Source: a virus
Direction: 5' to 3' (one strand)
DNA length: 58,760 bases
Virus record (IMG/VR): IMGVR_UViG_3300025127_000039
Span: 1-58,760 of that record
Position 1 is the first letter of the stretch; every line of letters begins with the position of its first letter. A program made the translations under genes and the position numbers. Below the pieces are notes generated by a model that had not been told where the DNA came from, made no database searches, and worked only from the letters and a program-made list of their open reading frames with translations. Positions 26,348 through 34,159 of the stretch are shown piece after piece.

Positions 26348-26722
26348 ATGACTTATAAATACCCAATTATACCCAATAAAACCCGAAGACCAAACAAATA
26401 TTTTGCAAAAAAAACTTTATTTATGGGTTTTAAATTTGATAGCAAATGGGAAGCAGAGCGTTGGGGTCAATTAAAATCAATGGAAAAAGCCGGTGTGGTA
26501 ACTCAACTAGAAAGACAAGTTCGTTATGATTTGACTGTAAATGATGTTAAAATTTGTGATTACATAGCAGACTTTAGATATTTATTAGAAGAAGAAAATG
26601 GATTGTCTAAATTGATTGTTGAAGATGCAAAAGGTGTTTTAACATCAGAGTTTAAGCTTAAAAAAAAGCTAATGAAAGCCGTGCATAACATAGATATTTA
26701 TCTTTCTTTTAAAAAAAAATAA
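26348..26722 (+). CDS. DUF1064-like putative nuclease
   Basis: A 124-residue protein. The pattern FDSKWEAERWGQLKSMEKAG, then LERQVRYDL, then ADFRY and VEDAKGVLTSEFKLKKKLMK matches the DUF1064 family, which has a PD-(D/E)XK-like core (D of ADF, E and K of VEDAK). Members occur in phage replication modules and are thought to be DNA endonucleases. It diverges from the regulator with a 12-nt gap; I see no ribosome site before this ATG, so MGFKFDSK (residue 27) is an alternative start. Confidence 0.75.
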   Translation: MTYKYPIIPNKTRRPNKYFAKKTLFMGFKFDSKWEAERWGQLKSMEKAGVVTQLERQVRYDLTVNDVKICDYIADFRYLLEEENGLSKLIVEDAKGVLTSEFKLKKKLMKAVHNIDIYLSFKKK

Positions 26723-26731
26723 CAAAAGCTA

Positions 26732-26778
26732 TTGACTTATAGGATATGTATGCCTACTTTATAGGTATCTAGTGTCTA
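26732..26778 (+). promoter_or_regulatory. Promoter with two tandem TAGG-N9-CCTA-type operators
   Basis: The -35 TTGACT lies at 26732 and a 17-nt spacer leads to TACTTT at 26755. Inside the spacer is TAGG-N9-CCTA (26740-26756). A second, degenerate copy TAGG-N9-TCTA follows at 26762-26778, 22 nt downstream, about two helical turns. It drives the recombination and replication genes from 26803. The same design recurs at 36228, 36359, 39870, 43303 and 45917. Confidence 0.7.
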
Positions 26779-26802
26779 TTTATTATTGAGAAAGGATTAT
26801 TT

Positions 26803-27237
26803 ATGGATTTAGATTTTTTAAATATGCCTTTGCATGATGTTTTTAAGTATCGTGAAGAACTTAAACAACAAATTCAAGTGTTAAAGGACAAGCAAAGCGT
26901 TCTTAATGATGATCTTGCAATAAGGTTTGGTAACAGTGCAAGAAACAAATTGAACGAAGATGGTAAAGATTATGGAACTGTTACACTTAATGAGCAGGGA
27001 TATAAAGTAAAAGTTACCATGCGACAAAAAGTAACTTGGGATCAAGAGGGTCTTGCTACTGCTTTGATGAATATGGATCAAGAAGATGCAAGACATTATG
27101 CTAGAATTACTTACGCTATTGATGAGCGTAAATATAACAACGCACCTCCTGGTATTAAGAGTAAACTACAAGACCACAGAACAGTAGAGCTTACTGGTAC
27201 AACTGTGGATATTACGGAGGATAATAATGGCTCTTAA
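26803..27237 (+). CDS. Uncharacterised protein upstream of the Sak4-like gene
   Basis: A 144-residue acidic protein preceded by AAAGGA. The N-terminal third is helical with coiled-coil heptads (VFKYREELKQQIQVLKDKQS). The remainder has beta strands (YKVKVTMRQKVTWDQEG) and ends VELTGTTVDITED. It overlaps the ATPase gene by 11 nt and is the first gene after the tandem-operator promoter. A partner of the recombinase module is a reasonable guess; no named family is recognised. Confidence 0.65.
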   Translation: MDLDFLNMPLHDVFKYREELKQQIQVLKDKQSVLNDDLAIRFGNSARNKLNEDGKDYGTVTLNEQGYKVKVTMRQKVTWDQEGLATALMNMDQEDARHYARITYAIDERKYNNAPPGIKSKLQDHRTVELTGTTVDITEDNNGS

Positions 27238-28093
27238 AATTATATCAGCTGATGAAAGATTAGCAGAAAAAAGAGGTCATAAAATTGTAGTCTGTGGTCA
27301 AAGTGGTGTGGGCAAGACAACTCTTGCCCGTACTCTTGATCCTGATACTACTTTATTTATGGATTTAGAGGCTGGCGATGCTGCTATTGAGAGATGGCCA
27401 ATTGATGTTATTCGTCCACAGACTTGGGAAGAGTGCAGAGATTTTGCTTGTTTTCTTGGTGGGCCTAACCCAGCCTTATCACCGGAACAACCATATAGTG
27501 TTGTGGAGTATGAAAAAGTTTCACAGATGTATGGTGATGCGTTTACTATCTTGAAGAAATATGATTCTATTTTTGTTGATAGTATAACAGTTGCCGGTAG
27601 ACTTTGTTTTCAATATTGCTATGGACACCCTGACAACAAATCAGACAGAACTGGCAAGATTGATACAAGAGCAGTATATGGTATGCAAGGTCGTGAGATG
27701 ATGGCTTGGCTTACTCACTTACAACACATCAGAGATAAAAATGTTATTTTTGTTGGTATTCTTGATGAAAAGGTAGATGAGTATGGTAGAACTATGTACG
27801 AGCTACAAATTGAAGGTTCTAAAACTGGTCGTGAACTTCCCGGTATCGTTGACGAAGTAATAACTATGGCAGTCATGCCTAGTGAAGAACATGGCCCATA
27901 CAGAGCCTTTGTATGTCAAACACTTAACCAATGGGGTTATCCAGCCAAAGATAGATCTGGTCAACTTGAAGTTGTGGAAGAGCCACATCTTGGTAAGCTT
28001 TTGACAAAAATAAGTGGTAGATCAACAGACAAAGGGGACTTAAACTTTGTTGATCCTAATACAATCAAATCTAGCGATAAGGAGACTAAGTAA
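27227..28093 (+). CDS. Sak4-like RecA-family ATPase (recombination)
   Basis: A 288-residue P-loop protein. Walker A is GQSGVGKTT (residues 24-32, K30) and the Walker B-like strand YDSIFVDS (112-119) ends in D118. The length and the position beside a candidate ssDNA-binding protein match Sak4-type phage recombinases (AAA_24 group), which load on ssDNA and promote annealing during replication and recombination. A generic AAA ATPase is the alternative. Confidence 0.82.
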   Translation: MALKIISADERLAEKRGHKIVVCGQSGVGKTTLARTLDPDTTLFMDLEAGDAAIERWPIDVIRPQTWEECRDFACFLGGPNPALSPEQPYSVVEYEKVSQMYGDAFTILKKYDSIFVDSITVAGRLCFQYCYGHPDNKSDRTGKIDTRAVYGMQGREMMAWLTHLQHIRDKNVIFVGILDEKVDEYGRTMYELQIEGSKTGRELPGIVDEVITMAVMPSEEHGPYRAFVCQTLNQWGYPAKDRSGQLEVVEEPHLGKLLTKISGRSTDKGDLNFVDPNTIKSSDKETK

Positions 28094-28710
28094 TGATTGA
28101 TTTTAATGATGTTCCAAATGACTCTAACAAAGAGTTTGAGTTAATTCCTGCAGGCACTGTTGCAAGGGCAATTCTAACGATGAAAAGAGGTGGTGAAGTT
28201 ATATCAGACTATTCTTCACAACCCATGTTTAAGGTTGGTGCAAGTGGTGCTAAATACCTTGAATGTGAATTTACGATTGTTGGTGGTAAGTACGACAAAC
28301 GTAAGTTTTGGCAAAATATCATGTGTGATGGTGGTAAGATTAATCCTGAAAGTGGCATGCCTTGGTGTAAAGAAATAGGCATAAGAACTTTTAGAGATAT
28401 TATCAATAGTGCATTTGGTCTTGATCCAAACGACACATCACCTGAAGCAGCTAGTAGGAGAAAGGTTAATGATCTTACTGCTTTAGATGGTGCAGAGTTT
28501 TGTGTAAAGATTGCAATTGAAAAAGGCACTAATGGTTATGCTGATAAGAATAAAATGTTAGTTGCATTAGCTTTAAATAGTAATGAGTACATTGGTTCTT
28601 CAAATCAAGCACCAGTGCAACCTCAAGTGCAACAACCAGTGCAACAAGCTCAAACTACGAATCCAACGCCAAATGCCGGTGGTATTCCTCCTTGGGCACA
28701 AAATAAGTAA
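28093..28710 (+). CDS. Putative single-stranded DNA-binding protein
   Basis: A 205-residue protein. The N-terminal 150 residues look like an OB-type fold of the DUF669/SSB-like group (LECEFTIVGGKYDKRKFWQN). The C-terminal 45 residues are a Gln/Pro-rich linker (four VQ-type repeats) ending in GGIPPWAQNK. It lacks the usual acidic tip of bacterial SSB. Its start overlaps the Sak4-like stop by one base, a common gene pairing in phages. Confidence 0.7.
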   Translation: MIDFNDVPNDSNKEFELIPAGTVARAILTMKRGGEVISDYSSQPMFKVGASGAKYLECEFTIVGGKYDKRKFWQNIMCDGGKINPESGMPWCKEIGIRTFRDIINSAFGLDPNDTSPEAASRRKVNDLTALDGAEFCVKIAIEKGTNGYADKNKMLVALALNSNEYIGSSNQAPVQPQVQQPVQQAQTTNPTPNAGGIPPWAQNK

Positions 28711-28721
28711 TTTACTAGGTT

Positions 28722-28792
28722 TCTAGCGGCAGGACTGCTTTCTCGTCTGCTAGAGTCGGTTTGGGTAGCACCGATGCCGCAAAGCTACCCAA
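28722..28792 (+). other. Structured intergenic RNA or attenuator candidate
   Basis: Two adjacent stems fill the 100-nt gap before the helicase gene. The first pairs TCTAGC-GG-CAG (28722-28732) with CTGCTAGA (28747-28754). The second is a perfect 9-bp stem TTGGGTAGC (28761-28769) with GCTACCCAA (28784-28792) around a 14-nt loop. No T-run follows, so it is not a plain terminator. It could be a processing site, stabiliser or translational control element. Confidence 0.5.
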
Positions 28793-28810
28793 CATTTTAG
28801 GAACACAAAC

Positions 28811-30496
28811 ATGATTTTAAGACCATACCAAGAAATAGCAGTAGACGATGCTTCAACTGCTTTAGACAAACACAAGAATACAATTGTGGTTGCACCCACT
28901 GGTGCAGGCAAAACTATTATGTTGTCTGCGTTGGTTGGCAAGAGATACAAAGTAGGAAACAAAGTTCTTATTCTGCAACACAGAGATGAGTTAGTAAGAC
29001 AGAATAGAACAAAGTTTTCTAAGGTAAATCCCAACATTACAACTAGCATTGTTGATGGGTCAGAAAAAGATTGGACTGGTAGCACTATCTTTAGCATGGT
29101 GCAAACATTATCAAGAGAGAATAATTTAAATAACATAAATCACTTTGATTTAGTTGTGGTTGATGAAAGCCATCACGCAGTAGCAGATACTTATATGCGT
29201 ATCATTGATAAAGTTAGACAAGCAAACGATTCCGTGGAGATTGTTGGTTTTACAGCAACACCTAATCGTGGCGATAGAAAAGGCTTGAGAAAAGTATTCA
29301 CTAACTGCTCACATCAGATTGAGATTAGCACATTAATCAGAGAGGGTTTTCTTGTGCCACCAAAAACATTTGTTGTTGATGTTGGTGTGCAGAAAGATTT
29401 GGAGAATGTCCGTAAGACTGTAACTGACTTTGATATGTCAGAAGTCGAAAAGATCATGAACAAGAGAGCAATTAATGAAAAGATTGTTAATGAATGGCAA
29501 GACAAAGCCGGTGAAAGAAAAACAGTAATATTTTGTAGCACAGTTAATCATGCACAAGATGTTTGTGATGAGTTTAGACGTAAAAATATTAGAACAGAAA
29601 TTGTTACTGGTGATACACCAAGCGAACAGAGAAAACAAATTTTACATGATTTAGAACATGGCGATGTCCAGGTTGTGGTTAATGTTGCAGTATTAACAGA
29701 GGGTTTTGACGCACCACCTATTAGTTGCATTGTGCTCACTAGACCATGTTCATACAAATCAACGATGGTACAGATGATTGGGCGTGGTCTTAGGACAGTT
29801 AATCAAGAAGAACACCCTGGTTTAATTAAAAAAGATTGTATTGTTTTAGACTTTGGCACAAGTGTTCTTACTCATGGTTCATTGGATGAAGGCGTTGATC
29901 TTGATGGAGCTCAAGCGAACACCTCCGGTGCCACACCACTGAAAGTATGTCCTGAATGTCAGTCTGAAATACCATTGTCATCAAGAGAGTGTCCTATCTG
30001 TGGTCATGAATTTGGCACACAAGACAAAGAAATTCTTGAAGAATTTACTATGACAGAAGTTGACTTGATTGACAGATCACCATTTAGATGGCTTGATTTG
30101 TTTGAAAACAAAAGGTGTATGATGGCAAGTGGATTTAATGGCTTTGGTTTAGTGGCACACTTAGATGACCTATCTGTCGCCATTGTAAAGCGTAACAAAG
30201 GGCGTTTAAGGATTGTTAGTGTAGGAACAAAGGAACAAGCTATTGCGTCTGCTGATGACTTTCTAAGAGGCATAGAAGATAGCGATGGTGCAAGAAAAGG
30301 TAAAAGATGGCTTAATCAAGGCGTTACAGTAAAACAAAAAAATGCTTTAGCCATGTTAGGTCGTTTTATTAGACCAATGGATTTTAGTTGGAATAAATAC
30401 AAAGCGGCTTGTTGGTTAAATTATTTGTGGAATAAAAAGGAAATTGATGCAAAAGTTTTAAATTATTACGAAGGAGGTAATAGTGCAGCGAAGTGA
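28811..30496 (+). CDS. SF2 DNA helicase, RadD-like
   Basis: A 561-residue helicase. Walker A is APTGAGKT (28-35, K34), DESH at 118-121, FTATP at 147-151, and motif VI QMIGRGLR at 321-328. After the two RecA lobes comes a zinc ribbon, CPEC (380-383) and CPIC (394-397), then a domain of about 160 residues. This order matches RadD/YejH-type repair helicases more than UvsW. It probably resolves recombination or replication intermediates. The end overlaps the next gene by 14 nt. Confidence 0.85.
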   Translation: MILRPYQEIAVDDASTALDKHKNTIVVAPTGAGKTIMLSALVGKRYKVGNKVLILQHRDELVRQNRTKFSKVNPNITTSIVDGSEKDWTGSTIFSMVQTLSRENNLNNINHFDLVVVDESHHAVADTYMRIIDKVRQANDSVEIVGFTATPNRGDRKGLRKVFTNCSHQIEISTLIREGFLVPPKTFVVDVGVQKDLENVRKTVTDFDMSEVEKIMNKRAINEKIVNEWQDKAGERKTVIFCSTVNHAQDVCDEFRRKNIRTEIVTGDTPSEQRKQILHDLEHGDVQVVVNVAVLTEGFDAPPISCIVLTRPCSYKSTMVQMIGRGLRTVNQEEHPGLIKKDCIVLDFGTSVLTHGSLDEGVDLDGAQANTSGATPLKVCPECQSEIPLSSRECPICGHEFGTQDKEILEEFTMTEVDLIDRSPFRWLDLFENKRCMMASGFNGFGLVAHLDDLSVAIVKRNKGRLRIVSVGTKEQAIASADDFLRGIEDSDGARKGKRWLNQGVTVKQKNALAMLGRFIRPMDFSWNKYKAACWLNYLWNKKEIDAKVLNYYEGGNSAAK

Positions 30497-30770
30497 AGCT
30501 TTGAAAAAAGTAGATTTAATAATAAATGGTCCTCGTGCTAAATCGCATGGCGATGCTACAGAGACACATACATATATAGCACAAATGTGGAACATATTAT
30601 TAAGAAAAAAACTAAAGGAGCCGCTTGATATACACGATGTTTACAGAGCAATGATTGGTATCAAGCAAATTAGAAACAGCCAAAATCCAAGAGTTGAAGA
30701 TAACATGATTGATATTATTGGATATGCGGCATTAGCAATAGAGGCAAAAGATGGCAAGAATGGAAGTTAA
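30483..30770 (+). CDS. DUF6378-like small protein
   Basis: A 95-residue protein that starts with GTG and has an ideal AAGGAGGT ribosome site four bases upstream. The pattern of an N-terminal helix, GPRAKSHGDATETH, IAQMWNILL, IGIKQIRNSQ and IDIIGYAALAIEA matches the DUF6378 family, which resembles the all-alpha NTP pyrophosphatase layout (acidic residues on helices), though catalytic activity is not established. It overlaps the helicase gene by 14 nt and the next gene by 20. Confidence 0.75.
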   Translation: MQRSEALKKVDLIINGPRAKSHGDATETHTYIAQMWNILLRKKLKEPLDIHDVYRAMIGIKQIRNSQNPRVEDNMIDIIGYAALAIEAKDGKNGS

Positions 30771-31038
30771 ATACATTATTCAAGAAGAAAATGAAGTGGG
30801 CGTAGAGAATGTTAAAGAGGGATCATTGTTTATGCCATTTAAAATAAATGGTGATCCGGAAAAATTGGCAGATGAACTAGGTAAAACATTTAAAAGAATT
30901 GTAGAAACAAATAAGAATGAAGTTTTGCATATTCATTTTAGAGCGTTTTTTGATGGTACAGAAATATTAAATGGATCATTATATTCAGAACAAGGAGAAG
31001 GTAGATGGATAACCCCAGCATCGGAGACAATTCATTAA
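30751..31038 (+). CDS. Small uncharacterised protein
   Basis: A 95-residue acidic protein with alternating strand-like (VKYIIQEENEVGVENV, EVLHIHFRAFF) and helical (PEKLADELGKTFKRIVET) parts. It overlaps its two neighbours by 20 and 34 nt in the replication operon. No family or motif is recognised. Confidence 0.55.
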   Translation: MARMEVKYIIQEENEVGVENVKEGSLFMPFKINGDPEKLADELGKTFKRIVETNKNEVLHIHFRAFFDGTEILNGSLYSEQGEGRWITPASETIH

Positions 31039-31253
31039 AGAATTTAACTAAACTTTTTGCTAGGTTTGGTTGGGATAAAAAACTTGGTGATTTAACTGAA
31101 GAAGAGATAAAAGCCACAGTTACAATAATGCAATTCTCAAAGAAGGTAGAAGAAGATGAACAATACAACAAAAAAGAACTCGATAGATTACTTCTTAAAT
31201 ATGTCCACGGGCAAGAAGAGTCAGAACAACGAGTTGATGAATTACCATTTTGA
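31005..31253 (+). CDS. Small helical protein
   Basis: An 82-residue Lys/Glu-rich protein, almost entirely helical (KNLTKLFARFGWDKKLGDLT, EEEIKATVTIMQFSKKVEED), ending VDELPF. A GGAG-type ribosome site lies inside the end of the previous gene. It overlaps the nuclease gene by 17 nt with my choice of start. Function unknown. Its small size and charged helices would fit a replisome adaptor, but nothing proves this. Confidence 0.55.
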   Translation: MDNPSIGDNSLKNLTKLFARFGWDKKLGDLTEEEIKATVTIMQFSKKVEEDEQYNKKELDRLLLKYVHGQEESEQRVDELPF

Positions 31254-31941
31254 AGAAGTAATTAATAAAACTATTGTAGATAAAAATAAATCTGAACCTA
31301 AAAGAAAGTATTTAGGTGGGTCTATGTTGGGGGATAAATGTGCAAGAAAGATACAGTATATTTATCAAGGACAACAACCTGATGAGAATAAAGAGTTTAA
31401 TGCACAAACATTAAGAATATTTCAGTTAGGTCATGAGCTAGAAAATAGTATGGCTGGGTGGATTAGAAACGCAGGATTTGATCTAAGAACTTTAGATAAG
31501 AATGGCGAACAGTTTGGTTTCTCAATAGCAGATGACGAGATAAAAGGTCATATTGATGGTGTCATCTGTGGCGGCCCACTTGATGTTAAGTATCCCATGC
31601 TTTGGGAATGTAAATCTGCAAACGAAAAAAAGTTTAGAGATTTCAAATTTAAAGGCATAAAGGCAAATCCTACATATGAAGTGCAAGTAGCGTTATATCA
31701 AGCCTATATGGAACTAACAGACAATCCTTGTTTGTTCACAGTTATAAATAAAAATACAAGTGAAATATTTTATCAACTTGTGTCTTTTAATCAAGAATTG
31801 GCTCAATATGCTAGTGATAGAGCAGTTGACATATTAAGAGCGTCTAAACAAAATGAAATGCTACCAAGAATAGCACAAAATAAAGATGTGTTTGATTGTA
31901 GATTTTGTCAGTTCTCTAATACTTGTTGGGAGGAGGGGTGA
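31237..31941 (+). CDS. Cas4-like PD-(D/E)XK nuclease with Fe-S cysteines
   Basis: A 234-residue nuclease. Catalytic elements are D107 (GHIDG), E124 and K126 (WECKS), and QVALY at 150-154. One cysteine near the N-terminus (C35) and three near the C-terminus (C221, C224, C230) match the Fe-S cluster of Cas4/AddB nucleases. It probably resects DNA ends for recombination. The ATG at 31237 is preferred; an upstream in-frame ATG at 31156 lies within the previous gene and adds residues outside the fold. Confidence 0.82.
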   Translation: MNYHFEEVINKTIVDKNKSEPKRKYLGGSMLGDKCARKIQYIYQGQQPDENKEFNAQTLRIFQLGHELENSMAGWIRNAGFDLRTLDKNGEQFGFSIADDEIKGHIDGVICGGPLDVKYPMLWECKSANEKKFRDFKFKGIKANPTYEVQVALYQAYMELTDNPCLFTVINKNTSEIFYQLVSFNQELAQYASDRAVDILRASKQNEMLPRIAQNKDVFDCRFCQFSNTCWEEG

Positions 31942-31975
31942 TGGCGATACAGAAGGTAGCAAAGTACCGCCATCA
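31939..31975 (+). other. Stem-loop with a micro-ORF before the primase gene
   Basis: An 8-bp perfect stem pairs TGATGGCG (31939-31946) with CGCCATCA (31968-31975), and an inner GGTA/TACC can extend it. The left arm contains the nuclease stop codon. An ATG at 31941 opens a 15-residue frame (MAIQKVAKYRHHRRW) that ends by overlapping the primase ATG at 31988. It could couple or limit translation of the primase gene. Confidence 0.45.
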
Positions 31976-31987
31976 TAGGAGATGGTA

Positions 31988-34159
31988 ATGAACATTATTA
32001 AATTTGGCAACAGTAAACGCAGTATGGATTCTAAGGAATTAGTTGAATTAATAAGTCAAAAAGTTCCATCACAAGTTCAAATTGATTTATTGAGAGAAAC
32101 GTATCCACAAGGTGTCATAAGAGGGGATCAATTTACTATAGGTTCGCTTGGTGGTGAGGCAGGCAAGTCTTTAAAAATAGACATAAATCCTAGATCACCA
32201 TACTTTATGAAAGGACAAGATTTTAATGGTGCAGACGGAGTAGGTGGCATAGTTAAGATATTGATGGAAGGTAGAAATATGAAGTTACCGGAGGTTAAAG
32301 AGTTGTTCGCCTCATATCTTGATGAAGGCACGCCACAACCAGTTGAATCAATTAGTTCTATTATTAAACCGGAATCAAAACAAATAAACATAAACACGCC
32401 TTATGATAGCGAACATAAATATTTGAACGCTCAAGGTGAGTTACTTTGCTTAGTACGCAGATACAATGATATAGATGAACACGGAAATCCTATATTAGAC
32501 TCACATGGCAAACCAAAAAAAGAATTTAGACAGTTTGCTGGAGGCAGTAATTATCCACGTATGCCTGATGTTCGTCCATTATACAATATACCAAATATTA
32601 TAGCTTCAGAAAAAATTATATGGGTTGAGGGGGAAAAATGTGCAGATGCACTTAATGAACTTGGTTATACTGCAACTTGCACAATGGGTGGTGCCGGTAT
32701 GCTTTCAAGAAAGTCTGCAAACTTATTTGACTTTTCTCCGTTGCATGACAAAGAATTAATCATATGGCCAGATAATGATACTGCTGGTCGCAAAGTTGCA
32801 GAGCTAGTACAAGAACTTGCTCTTAACGCCAGTGTTAAATCAGTTACTACATTAACGCCACCAAGAGGTAAGCCTGAAAGATGGGATGTGGTAGATGCTA
32901 TTGCAGAGCAATTTAACATAAATGAATTTCTCAACACTAACATCAAGCAAATAAAAAAGAACATTAATCTTCTTGATGACAGTTTGTTAATTAACAGATT
33001 TGTTGGAGAGGCACCGGAGCAAAAGTTTTTGATAGCTAACACATTACCTTTAGCAGTGCCTATTATATTTTCTGCCGCAGGTGACAGTGGTAAAGGTATG
33101 ATGACATTGGACTTAGCAATGAAAGTATCAAGTGGTCAATCAATGCAAGAATCTTTTGGTGGCATGATTAGTGAGTTTGGCAATTCAATTATATTTACTG
33201 CCGAAGATGATGAAGCAGAGATGCACAGAAGAATTGATAGACTTGATTTTGAAAACAATAGGCAAAGTTTTGAGCATGAGTTACGAATCGTTAGTTTGCC
33301 TAATGTTGGTGGTGTCTTTCCTATACTGCAAGAAACACATGATGGTTACAGAACAAGCGATGAATTTGATAAAATATATGAACAAATACTGCAAATGAAG
33401 AACTTAAAACTTATAGTATTTGATCCTTTGGCTTCATTTGTACACGCAGATGTAAACTCTGATCCTGCGGCGGGTGCGGCTTTAACTGGTTTGTTAGCAC
33501 AAATAGCTACTGAAACCGGTGCCTCAGTCATAATGTGTCATCATATGACTAAAGTTAAAGAAGATTTAGTTGTAAGCACACCGGAACAAGCAAGAAATAT
33601 GATTAGAGGCACGTCTGCATTAGTTGATGGTGTTCGTTGTGCGTTTGCATTATGGCAAGTTGACGAAGCAACTGGGCGTAGAAGATGTCAAGATTTAGGC
33701 ATAGAATATAAAAGAAACAAATGCTTTGATGGTGCAGTCGTTAAATCTAATGGGCCAGCTAACAGAAACATAAGGCACTTTATTAGAGATGAATATAGTG
33801 GATTACTTGTGGATAAAAGCGAAGATATATCAAGATTACATACCGGCTCAAATAAAGAAATCAAAAAGACTGCGTTGTTTAATTGGATTGCAGATTGTGA
33901 AAGAGAGGGCAGAGCTATGACACAACAGTCCGGTGCAGATGCTATTTTGCAAAGAATGTCTGCTGATACTGATGCACCAAGGGTTTTAAACAACTGCACA
34001 CAAAGAATGATTGATGGTCTTGTTAGAGAGTTAATACAAGAGGGCAGACTGGCTAAGTATTCCTTTAGTACAAGTGGTGGCAGAAAGTGGCTTGGCACCA
34101 TTGATGGCGATATGAGTAGAGGTGAATACGAGGCAACCACTGCAAGAGATAATGTATAA
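31988..34159 (+). CDS. TOPRIM primase-helicase
   Basis: A 723-residue replication protein. The first 205 residues, not assigned, include a possible primase-associated region. TOPRIM spans about 207-275 (VEGE 213-216, then PDND 261-264). A RepA/AAA_25-type helicase follows, with Walker A SAAGDSGKG (362-370, K369) and IMCHHMTK. It would prime and unwind phage DNA. The start at 31988 has AGGAG six bases upstream; an ATG at 31982 would leave no spacing. Confidence 0.82.
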   Translation: MNIIKFGNSKRSMDSKELVELISQKVPSQVQIDLLRETYPQGVIRGDQFTIGSLGGEAGKSLKIDINPRSPYFMKGQDFNGADGVGGIVKILMEGRNMKLPEVKELFASYLDEGTPQPVESISSIIKPESKQININTPYDSEHKYLNAQGELLCLVRRYNDIDEHGNPILDSHGKPKKEFRQFAGGSNYPRMPDVRPLYNIPNIIASEKIIWVEGEKCADALNELGYTATCTMGGAGMLSRKSANLFDFSPLHDKELIIWPDNDTAGRKVAELVQELALNASVKSVTTLTPPRGKPERWDVVDAIAEQFNINEFLNTNIKQIKKNINLLDDSLLINRFVGEAPEQKFLIANTLPLAVPIIFSAAGDSGKGMMTLDLAMKVSSGQSMQESFGGMISEFGNSIIFTAEDDEAEMHRRIDRLDFENNRQSFEHELRIVSLPNVGGVFPILQETHDGYRTSDEFDKIYEQILQMKNLKLIVFDPLASFVHADVNSDPAAGAALTGLLAQIATETGASVIMCHHMTKVKEDLVVSTPEQARNMIRGTSALVDGVRCAFALWQVDEATGRRRCQDLGIEYKRNKCFDGAVVKSNGPANRNIRHFIRDEYSGLLVDKSEDISRLHTGSNKEIKKTALFNWIADCEREGRAMTQQSGADAILQRMSADTDAPRVLNNCTQRMIDGLVRELIQEGRLAKYSFSTSGGRKWLGTIDGDMSRGEYEATTARDNV

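Noticed and set aside
31237-31941. Cas4-like nuclease as part of a CRISPR system
   Set aside because: No Cas1, Cas2 or repeats; stand-alone Cas4-like nucleases are common in phage replication modules.
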